Made by a program: the position numbers and the translations under genes. DNA of 9,568 bases from Clostridia bacterium (GTDB taxonomy: Bacteria > Bacillota > Clostridia > Oscillospirales > CAG-272), in the NCBI GenBank assembly GCA_017452335.1, contig JAFTMP010000285.1, positions 1 through 9,568 on the forward strand, written 5' to 3'. Numbering within the stretch: the first letter of the stretch is position 1; every line of letters begins with the position of its first letter. The notes under the pieces are model-generated. The model did not search any database. It saw only the letters and a list, made by a program, of their open reading frames with translations, and had not been told where the DNA came from. Positions 1-5,665 of this stretch are shown piece after piece.

Positions 1-43
1 AAAAACATAACTAAAAGCTCTGCCTTCTCGCGGGGCGCCGCCC
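1..43 (+). repeat. Direct repeat, copy 1
   Basis: Matches 227-269 with only three differences across the compared bases. The shared core is GCTCTGCCTTCTCGCGGGG. It forms the start of the palindromic module in this region; the left edge of the window may cut it. Confidence 0.7.
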
Positions 44-155
44 CGAACCCCGCCAAGGGCGCCGCCCTTGGAACCCACCACCCCTTTTTGTAAAAAGGGG
101 TGGAACCCAAAAACTTCGAACGCGGCAAACTGGCGTTTGCCGTAAAAAGAAAAAG

Positions 156-202
156 AGCACCCATTTTGCCTGTTTTAAACAGGTAAAGCGGGTGCTTTTT
201 TT
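156..202. terminator. Strong hairpin terminator after ricT, probably bidirectional
   Basis: Arms AGCACCC (156-162) and GGGTGCT (190-196) enclose a further complementary stretch and an inner CCTGTTT/AAACAGG helix, giving a nearly continuous stem of about 18-20 bp with a very small loop. On the plus strand it runs into seven T (196-202). On the minus strand it is followed by CTCTTTTTCTTTTT. It lies about 105 bases past the ricT stop codon and is the best terminator for the aroC-to-ricT run. The plus-strand T run would also stop convergent transcription from the left. Confidence 0.75.
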
Positions 203-226
203 GATTTATATTTGAGTTTACAATAA

Positions 227-269
227 AAAAACAAAACTAAGAGCTCTGCCTTCTCGCGGGGTGCCGCCC
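227..269 (+). repeat. Direct repeat, copy 2 (truncated module)
   Basis: Second copy of the 1-43 sequence in the same orientation. After the shared part the two diverge: here the module collapses into an imperfect hairpin (GGTGC/GCACC around CCCTT/AAGGG, about 260-282) and stops about 20 bases short of the ricT stop codon. Confidence 0.7.
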
Positions 270-301
270 TTCAAGGGGCACCTTTCACAGCCTTGCTAAG
301 C

Positions 302-2023
302 TTATTTGCCTTGCTGTTCTTTTCCGCCGTCTTTTTTCTTATTAAAATGTCTGAAAGGACGGTGGCTGTTGTTTTTCTTCTGTCCTGCGCCCTGCTCTGA
401 AGCGGGCTGTACCGCGCTCTTTTCCGGCGTTTTTTCCATAGCAGGCTTTTCGCCGTTTCTGCCATTCTCTCTGCCCTTGCGCTCCTGGTTTACAGTGCGC
501 CCGGGTTTTGAATACCCCTTGTTTTGTCTTTCTGCGGCAGAAGCTTTTTCATGGCGCCCGCTCTTTTCGCCTTTTTGCTCCTGCCCGCTGCGCGGGATCT
601 TTTCATAGCGGGGTGCGCGCTCTGCCTGCTCCCCGCGCTCGCCCTGCTCTGCCTTTTCGGGTCTTTCGGATTTTTCGGGCTTTTCACCGCGGGGCTCCCA
701 GGATTTCTTGTGTGCGCCGCCCTGGGGTCTTCTGCCATGAGTTCTTTTTTGATTCTGCGCAGATGCTTCCTTCTTGGAGGGTTCTTCCTCCCGATTTTCC
801 TCGGACGCGCTTGCTTCCTTAGCGGAAGTCAGCGCCAGGGGCATGACCTGCCCGGGATAGGAAGCGGCTCTTTGCGGTGCGGGACGGACAGGGCGTGCAT
901 GCTTTTCTTCCTTCTCGTTCTTATCCTTGCCGTTTTTCAGCGCCGTTCTGGTAGTACCTGCCGATCTTGCCGCCTTTTCCAGTGTCTTTTCCTCCAGCGC
1001 ACGCTCATAGTTTTCATCGCCCTTCTTAATGGGGGTCAGATCCTCTCTGGCATAGACCTTAGGCATTTCCTCCCCGTCCTCCAGCGATTTCACCTTCACC
1101 AGACCCAGCAGAGGCTTTGCCTCGATCACCACGCCGATGCCGTCGGGGGTGTTCACAAGGCTGTCCACCTTGGGGGTCAGTCTGCCCTCTTCAAGATAGG
1201 TGTCGTATTCATAGCGCAGACAGCACATCAGTCTGCCGCAGGCGCCCGAAATTTTAGCGGAATTGAGGGACAGGTTCTGTTCCTTTGCCATTTTAATGGA
1301 AACCTGCACGAAATCGGGTAAGAACGCATGGCAACAGAAGGGTCTGCCGCAGGTGCCAAGACCTCCCAGCACCTTTGCCTCGTCGCGGATGCCCATTTGT
1401 CTTAACTCAATACGGCAACGGAACACCGACGCCAGATCCTTGACCAAGTCTCTGAAATCCACTCTGCCATCGGATGTGAAATAAAAGAGCAGCTTGCTGT
1501 TGTCGAAGGTATATTCGGTGTCGATGAGCTTCATATCCAACCCATGCTCGGCAATTTTCTTGTTGCCGATGAGGAAGGCTTCCTCTGCCTTCTCTAAGTT
1601 TTCCTTATTGTGTGCGTCATCCTCAGCAGTTGCCACCCGCAGAGCACAGCGAAGCGGCAAAACGATCTCTCTGCCCGGCACCACACGGTTGCTCTGCGCC
1701 ACCGTGCCGTATTCCACGCCCCGCGCCGTTTCCACCACGGCATGGGCGCCCTCGGGATAGCTTACCCCTTGGGGGTCAAAATAGTATACCTTGCCCGAGC
1801 TGCGGAAGCGCACGCCGATCACCTCGGTGTCCTTGGGCAGATCGTTAAAATACACCGGCTCCTTCTCTTCTTCAAAAGCCGCTTGCTCAGAATCCTCTTT
1901 TGCGGGCAGGGTTTCTTCCATCCCCTCGGTTTTTCTCTCCTCGGGCAGGTTCTCCTGCTCTTTATTCTGTGTATCCTGCTGTGCCTCATCCCAGGCGGTG
2001 GGCACTGTCGTGTTCTCTATCAT
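302..2023 (-). CDS. ricT: RicT/YaaT-like PSP1-domain protein with long charged C-terminal tail (573 aa)
   Basis: In Bacillus subtilis RicT (YaaT) works with RicA and RicF in the Y-complex. That complex binds [4Fe-4S] clusters, affects RNase Y-dependent mRNA maturation and influences the Spo0A phosphorelay. Visible here: an acidic N-terminal stretch (about 1-55); a PSP1 core (about 60-340) with the family cysteine motifs CGRPFCC (Cys225, 230, 231) and CGRLMCC (Cys262, 267, 268); and the hallmark SIKMAKEQNLSLN between them. From about 345 to 573 the protein is a low-complexity Lys/Glu/Arg/Pro/Gly tail, probably disordered. B. subtilis RicT has about 275 residues, so this protein is roughly double. 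I chose the ATG at 2023 over an upstream in-frame start at 2089, because AAAGGAG lies 5 bases before it and the longer form would overlap holB. It sits 19 bp after holB, the conserved Bacillota arrangement, and is the last gene of the run. Family assignment is firm; the role of the tail is unknown. Confidence 0.93.
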   Translation of the reverse strand: MIENTTVPTAWDEAQQDTQNKEQENLPEERKTEGMEETLPAKEDSEQAAFEEEKEPVYFNDLPKDTEVIGVRFRSSGKVYYFDPQGVSYPEGAHAVVETARGVEYGTVAQSNRVVPGREIVLPLRCALRVATAEDDAHNKENLEKAEEAFLIGNKKIAEHGLDMKLIDTEYTFDNSKLLFYFTSDGRVDFRDLVKDLASVFRCRIELRQMGIRDEAKVLGGLGTCGRPFCCHAFLPDFVQVSIKMAKEQNLSLNSAKISGACGRLMCCLRYEYDTYLEEGRLTPKVDSLVNTPDGIGVVIEAKPLLGLVKVKSLEDGEEMPKVYAREDLTPIKKGDENYERALEEKTLEKAARSAGTTRTALKNGKDKNEKEEKHARPVRPAPQRAASYPGQVMPLALTSAKEASASEENREEEPSKKEASAQNQKRTHGRRPQGGAHKKSWEPRGEKPEKSERPEKAEQGERGEQAERAPRYEKIPRSGQEQKGEKSGRHEKASAAERQNKGYSKPGRTVNQERKGRENGRNGEKPAMEKTPEKSAVQPASEQGAGQKKNNSHRPFRHFNKKKDGGKEQQGK

Positions 2024-2028
2024 AGCTT

Positions 2029-2035
2029 CTCCTTT
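2029..2035 (-). promoter_or_regulatory. Ribosome binding site of ricT (decides the start)
   Basis: Reads AAAGGAG on the minus strand, 5 bases before the ATG at 2021-2023. It lies inside the holB-ricT gap and supports the shorter ricT start over the upstream in-frame codon at 2089, which would lie inside holB. Confidence 0.8.
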
Positions 2036-2042
2036 TTCCCGC

Positions 2043-3026
2043 TTACACTGCGGCGCGGCAAAGGTCTCTTGCCAGCGCCATACGGGCATTTTGCATATTT
2101 ACATTTTTTAAAAGGTACTCTCTCTGGGTGCAAAGACAGTCATACACCCGCAAAAGCTGTCCGCTTCCCAAATGCTTTGCGGCGTTTTGCGCCTGCAGGC
2201 GTCCTGCAAAAAACAACAGCGTTCCTTCCTCTCCTGCACTGCGCACCAAAAGAAGATCCCGCACTGCCATTTGCATATAAAACAAGATCTGATCATAGTC
2301 CGATCGTGCCGAGGGAAGCTTTGCGGCAAGCAACAGCAGCTGCGCGCGCGCCCCGTCACTGAGCGCCTCCAGCAGCTCCAGCGCCTTTTGCTTTTGCTCT
2401 CCCGCGCCCTTTCCCGAAAGAAGGGCGCACGCTTTGCCGTAGCTTCCGGCAGAAAGCGCCACACATTCCTCAAAAAACAGAGGATCACTCTCTCTTTTTC
2501 GGAAGTACTCCTCATTTTTCGTCAACTGTGCCGTCAGCTCTTGCCCCGAAAAGCGTTGCATTCTGATCACCGGTGCTCTGCTACGCACCGTGGGCAGAAG
2601 GGTCGCCGCGCTGTCGCAAAGCAGGAAAAAGTAGGTTGCGGCAGGGGGCTCCTCTAAAATTTTCAGCGCCGCGTTTTGCGCTTGGCGGTTCATGCACTGG
2701 GCATCGGAAATGATGAAAAAGCGAAAGGGCAGGTCGTTGGGCAGTACCGCCGCGTCGCTCTTCATTTTGCGCACCATATCCACTGTGATGATCTTTTTTT
2801 CGGGAGCAAGACCGTATTCCTTCACGTCGGGACAGCACCCTGCAAGGATCTTTTCGCGATGCGCCCCTCCTGCCATTGCCGCCGCAACAGCCCGCGCCAG
2901 GGTGTGCTTTCCACTGCCCTCATCCCCCTCTAAAATGAGGGCGTGCGGCAGGGTTCCCTTCTCGATTTCTCCCGTAAAATAGCTTTTTTGCTTCTCATTT
3001 CCCCGTAGGGTATCAAAAGGATTCAC
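2043..3026 (-). CDS. holB: DNA polymerase III delta prime subunit, clamp loader (327 aa)
   Basis: HolB is the delta prime subunit of the replicative clamp loader, an AAA+-fold protein that works with delta and tau/gamma to load the beta clamp. Visible: the N-terminal MNPFDTLRGNEKQK of the family, a P-loop-like GDEGSGKHT (residues 34-42), a Walker B-like strand FFIISDAQ (about 103-110), and the delta prime/gamma signature KILEEPP (122-128). A degenerate sensor motif VRSRA (147-151) follows, where SRC is usual. The four-cysteine zinc module normally found between the P-loop and strand 2 is missing: the segment is short and only Cys64 and Cys65 remain. The start is GTG at 3024-3026, overlapping the upstream stop codon by 4 bases (GTGA) and preceded by GGGGAGG, so translation is probably coupled to the upstream membrane protein. 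ricT follows 19 bp later. Length is typical. Confidence 0.9.
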   Translation of the reverse strand: MNPFDTLRGNEKQKSYFTGEIEKGTLPHALILEGDEGSGKHTLARAVAAAMAGGAHREKILAGCCPDVKEYGLAPEKKIITVDMVRKMKSDAAVLPNDLPFRFFIISDAQCMNRQAQNAALKILEEPPAATYFFLLCDSAATLLPTVRSRAPVIRMQRFSGQELTAQLTKNEEYFRKRESDPLFFEECVALSAGSYGKACALLSGKGAGEQKQKALELLEALSDGARAQLLLLAAKLPSARSDYDQILFYMQMAVRDLLLVRSAGEEGTLLFFAGRLQAQNAAKHLGSGQLLRVYDCLCTQREYLLKNVNMQNARMALARDLCRAAV

Positions 3027-4762
3027 TGCTCTTCCTCCCCTTCTTGTTGCGCCCAGCCTGTGGGGCGGTACGAGCCCTCTTTTTCCTCTTCCTTGGCAGA
3101 ACGCTCCTCCCCTTTTCCGGGATGACGCTTGGCACCCGTCAAGCGTACTCTGCGCACGCTCTGCGGAGGCTCTTTTTGAGGCTGCACGGGTTCTTCCTGC
3201 CCGTTTTCCTCTGCAAAAACAGGCTGTTGCTCCTGCATCTCGTCATACGCTTCATACGCTTCGCTCTTTGCAGGCGCACTGCTCCCTTTTGCCGTCTCGG
3301 GCTTTGGAGCATTCTCTCCCCTTCTGTGCCTCGGTTCCTTTTTGCGCTCCTTCCCCGCAGAAATGCCCGCAAAGGTACCGCTTTCCTTGATGGGAGAAAA
3401 GACGGGTTCGTCCTCCTCATACACGAAATGCAGATCGGAGGGACGGTTGCGGCGCAGATACCGCACCCGCGCACTGATGAGCACGCAGGCGATCAAAAAG
3501 AGTACAACGCCTGCCATCACCGAGAGAAACACCGGTGTTTTGAGGAATTTCAACATCATATTCACGTAATATTGGTTGGTGCTTACCGAAAGGGAGCTTG
3601 CGGTGACAAGCTTGGTCCTGCCCACCTCTTCTCCTCTGTAATATACCACCGCTTCCCCTGCGATCAGTCCCTCATAAACGGGCGCGGTCAGCTTTTTAAA
3701 GGCAAGGGTGGTCATGATGCGCGTATCCTTTACAACGTCGGTATCCTTGGGCAAAAATACCGAAAGGCTCTCTTGGGGCACCAACGTAACGTAATCGGAG
3801 TCGCCCGAAAGGCTTACGGCAATCTCTCCCAATACCGAGGAGGTATCCAGCACCTTTTTGTAGCAAAAATTACTGTCTGCCCATTTAAAGAGCGCCGCCG
3901 CGTCAAGAAACGCCGCGTATTTTTCCTGCGCCCCCACCACGATACAGGTGAAATGCTTGTTTTCGATCTGTGCCGTGGCAAGCACGTGGTAACCGCTGTA
4001 TTTTCCCTCATTTGCCGCAAGACCGGTGGCGTATTGGTAAGTATAGCCCCCCAAGCGCTTGGCAGAGAGCAGATAATTTCGGGTGAGCAGATGCCTTCTT
4101 CCGCTTTTGTCGGTGGCATCCAAATAAAGATCGTCAATGGCACAGATGGCGGTGAGCTCCTTGTTTTTCTGTACCGCAAGGCTGAGGGTCAGCAGATCCT
4201 TTAGCGAGCTGTAGTTACTGCCCTGCTCTTCATCCTTGGGGTCATTTCCCGTGATGTTCAAAAAGCCCGAATCGTTCATGCCCAGCGCCTTTGCCTTTTT
4301 GTTGATGGCATCCAGCAACTGTAAAGGAGCGTCCTCCGCCCCCTCAAAGAGGGCAAAGGCTAAGGCGTACACCGCATCGTCGGAATTGGCAATGAGCATG
4401 GCGCACAGCAGATCGTATACGGGAATCTGTTCCCCGCTCTTTAACCCCGGGCTCATGGTGGAGCTGGCAAGACCGCTCACCTTTTTGTGCACCGTCACCT
4501 TCTGCTCCAGTGCGCCCGCGTAGTGCTCTGCCGCGATAAGGGCAGTGAGCAGCCTTGGTGCAGGACCTGCGGCAACGACCTGTTCTTTTGTACTTTCATA
4601 AAGGATGGTGCCGCTCTCATTGTGGTAAATGAGGGCGCTGGAGCCGTTATCCAGCTCGGGAGGCAATTCCTCCCCGTGGCTTTGAAGGATCCCCAAGGGA
4701 AGCGCTGTGAGCAGCGCAACAACGGCAAAAAGCACCGCAAAAACTCGAATAAACCTATTCAT
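3023..4762 (-). CDS. Membrane-anchored D-Ala-D-Ala carboxypeptidase-like protein, probably catalytically inactive (579 aa)
   Basis: This looks like a DacF-type S11 (low-molecular-weight PBP) fold. N-terminal signal or anchor: residues about 5-27 are hydrophobic. The domain covers about 35-280, then a beta-rich C-terminal domain (about 305-395) as in DacF. Landmarks persist: 'LLTALIAAEH' after the catalytic site, 'YDLLCAMLIANSDDAVYALA' around the second motif, 'FLNITG' where the family has F-N-P-G, and 'YHVLATA...CIVVGA' at the end. The three active-site motifs do not: SxxK aligns with PAPR (67-70), SxN with NSD (126-128), KTG with ATG (245-247). A membrane helix (about 409-430) is followed by RxRxxRRNR and a charged, probably cytoplasmic tail (about 435-579) rich in Lys, Glu and Pro; usual DacF proteins end in a short amphipathic helix. 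ATG at 4762 has AAGGAAGG upstream. It overlaps holB by 4 bases. The fold is fairly sure, loss of activity likely, function unknown; a pseudogene is unlikely because the frame is intact. Confidence 0.82.
   Translation of the reverse strand: MNRFIRVFAVLFAVVALLTALPLGILQSHGEELPPELDNGSSALIYHNESGTILYESTKEQVVAAGPAPRLLTALIAAEHYAGALEQKVTVHKKVSGLASSTMSPGLKSGEQIPVYDLLCAMLIANSDDAVYALAFALFEGAEDAPLQLLDAINKKAKALGMNDSGFLNITGNDPKDEEQGSNYSSLKDLLTLSLAVQKNKELTAICAIDDLYLDATDKSGRRHLLTRNYLLSAKRLGGYTYQYATGLAANEGKYSGYHVLATAQIENKHFTCIVVGAQEKYAAFLDAAALFKWADSNFCYKKVLDTSSVLGEIAVSLSGDSDYVTLVPQESLSVFLPKDTDVVKDTRIMTTLAFKKLTAPVYEGLIAGEAVVYYRGEEVGRTKLVTASSLSVSTNQYYVNMMLKFLKTPVFLSVMAGVVLFLIACVLISARVRYLRRNRPSDLHFVYEEDEPVFSPIKESGTFAGISAGKERKKEPRHRRGENAPKPETAKGSSAPAKSEAYEAYDEMQEQQPVFAEENGQEEPVQPQKEPPQSVRRVRLTGAKRHPGKGEERSAKEEEKEGSYRPTGWAQQEGEEEQ
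3034..3040 (-). promoter_or_regulatory. Ribosome binding site of holB (supports GTG start)
   Basis: Reads GGGGAGG on the minus strand, 7 bases before a GTG codon at 3024-3026. It lies inside the 3' end of the upstream gene, whose TGA stop (3023-3025) overlaps the start in a GTGA arrangement. Confidence 0.75.
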
Positions 4763-4768
4763 AAACAG

Positions 4769-4776
4769 CCTTCCTT
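4769..4776 (-). promoter_or_regulatory. Ribosome binding site of the carboxypeptidase-like gene
   Basis: Reads AAGGAAGG on the minus strand, 6 bases before the ATG at 4760-4762. The 42-bp gap holding it is purine-rich on this strand and shows no recognisable promoter or terminator, consistent with read-through from the upstream gene. Confidence 0.65.
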
Positions 4777-4804
4777 TCTTTTCGTTCCTTTTCTTTGTGT
4801 AATT

Positions 4805-5665
4805 TTAACCGCCGATGTACCTGCGGGCATAAAAGCCCGTGACCTCGCTCTCGGGCAGACACAGCGCCATCACCGCTTCAACATGCAACAGCGCTTCCCG
4901 CGCCCCCTGCAGGGTTACGCGGCAAAACAGCGGCTCGTCCTTTTGGGGAATCTCACTGCTTGCCCGCAAAGAGGCAGGGAAATTCATGCAAATGCCCAGG
5001 CTCCTTGCCAAGCGAAGCGTCTGCCACAGACGCTCCTGCCTGTCGGCACAGATCATCAGCTCCATGCGGTCTGCGTTTTTGTCGGGACGAAGGATGCTTG
5101 AAAGCAACAGATACACCGTGCTCTGCTCCTCGTTTTCAATTTCGATCATCCGGCATTTTTTAAATCCGTATTCGTCAATCAGCCGCGCAATACCCGGCAA
5201 GGGCAGGCGGTCCTTGCCCATGTAGGGAAGCAGACACCCGTCTCTTCGCCGATCAATGACCTGCTCGCAGGCGTCCTCAAAGCTGTCAGCATAAAACACG
5301 CTGATCTCCTTTTCAAGGGTATTGACCGCCTGCTCGGTGAAATGGCTCTTCACATAGCACACGCTCTGCAATTCCCTTGCCGTTTCGTGAAGCGCCAAGG
5401 GAAGCTTTTTCCCCTGCGCCCCCGCTTGAAGGATCACCGCTTGCGCCAAGCGCGCGGCAAGGTGCTCGCCGCCCTGCTCTTCTAAGTACGCATCAAGCAC
5501 TGCCCCGCAGGCACCCCGATCCTCTTGCGTTTGCATTTGCGCAAGCAAATACACAGCGCTTTCCTTTAAAAATAGTTCTTCATAATCATTTGCGCGCCGC
5601 AGGGTGTGCTTTGCACGGGTAAGCTGTCCTGCAAGGGCGCTTACACACTCCCGTTCACTTCTCAT
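4805..5665 (-). CDS. Unassigned protein next to aroC, possibly a degenerate PheA/ACT-like protein (286 aa)
   Basis: I do not recognise this protein with certainty. It has no signal peptide or membrane helix and is probably cytoplasmic. Residues 1-90 look helical and match nothing I know. Residues about 101-190 recall the later lobe of prephenate dehydratase: a 'VKSHF' segment, 'SFEDACEQV', then 'EYGF' through 'IE' to 'STVYLLLSS', spaced as the YGL-IE-TRF stretch of E. coli PheA. Residues about 199-284 have the strand-helix-strand order of an ACT domain and end in 'YARRYIGG', where PheA ends near 'LGSYP'. If so, the catalytic TRF is TVY (183-185) and the Phe-binding GAL and ESRP signatures are lost. 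That reading is a by-eye inference. The ATG at 5665 gives an 11-bp overlap with aroC but has no good Shine-Dalgarno, so coupling is likely; an in-frame TTG at 5707 would add 14 residues. The aroC neighbour fits a role around aromatic amino acids but does not prove it. Confidence 0.75.
   Translation of the reverse strand: MRSERECVSALAGQLTRAKHTLRRANDYEELFLKESAVYLLAQMQTQEDRGACGAVLDAYLEEQGGEHLAARLAQAVILQAGAQGKKLPLALHETARELQSVCYVKSHFTEQAVNTLEKEISVFYADSFEDACEQVIDRRRDGCLLPYMGKDRLPLPGIARLIDEYGFKKCRMIEIENEEQSTVYLLLSSILRPDKNADRMELMICADRQERLWQTLRLARSLGICMNFPASLRASSEIPQKDEPLFCRVTLQGAREALLHVEAVMALCLPESEVTGFYARRYIGG

Larger units (their letters stand above)
1..301. repeat. Gene-free region with palindromic repeats downstream of ricT
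   Basis: No gene is supported here. The region holds a string of hairpins: CGGGGC/GCCCCG (31-45, loop GCC), CCAAGGGC/GCCCTTGG (53-71, loop GCC), a 12-bp stem CCACCCCTTTTT/AAAAAGGGGTGG (78-103), and CGGCAAAC/GTTTGCCG (123-142). The ricT terminator follows, then a second partial copy of the module (227-282) next to the ricT stop codon. The triloops and sequence style match those at 6788-7057 and 9378-9523. Confidence 0.7.

Noticed and set aside
1..301. CRISPR array or tRNA in the repeat-rich gap
   Set aside because: The repeats are short palindromes of differing sequence with no regular spacers, and no cloverleaf with a TTCRA arm was found.
302..990. RicT tail as a frameshift artefact
   Set aside because: The tail stays in one open frame to a clean TAA, keeps one composition, and is followed by a terminator at a normal distance, so it looks real.
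524..1321. Long plus-strand open frame (265 codons) opposite ricT
   Set aside because: It is the complement of a Lys/Glu-rich, stop-poor stretch of ricT. Its translation is Phe/Leu/Cys-rich with no recognisable domain or ribosome site.
2021..2089. Longer ricT start at 2089
   Set aside because: It would overlap holB by 47 bp and has no ribosome site, whereas the ATG at 2023 has AAAGGAG at good spacing.
1610..2362. Plus-strand open frame of 250 codons across the ricT-holB junction
   Set aside because: It runs antisense to two well-supported genes and has no domain signal.
3044..4204. Plus-strand open frame of 386 codons opposite the carboxypeptidase-like gene
   Set aside because: The minus-strand protein has a coherent signal peptide, PBP fold and good start site. 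The plus-strand product has no family resemblance and is rich in Arg, His and Cys as antisense frames tend to be.
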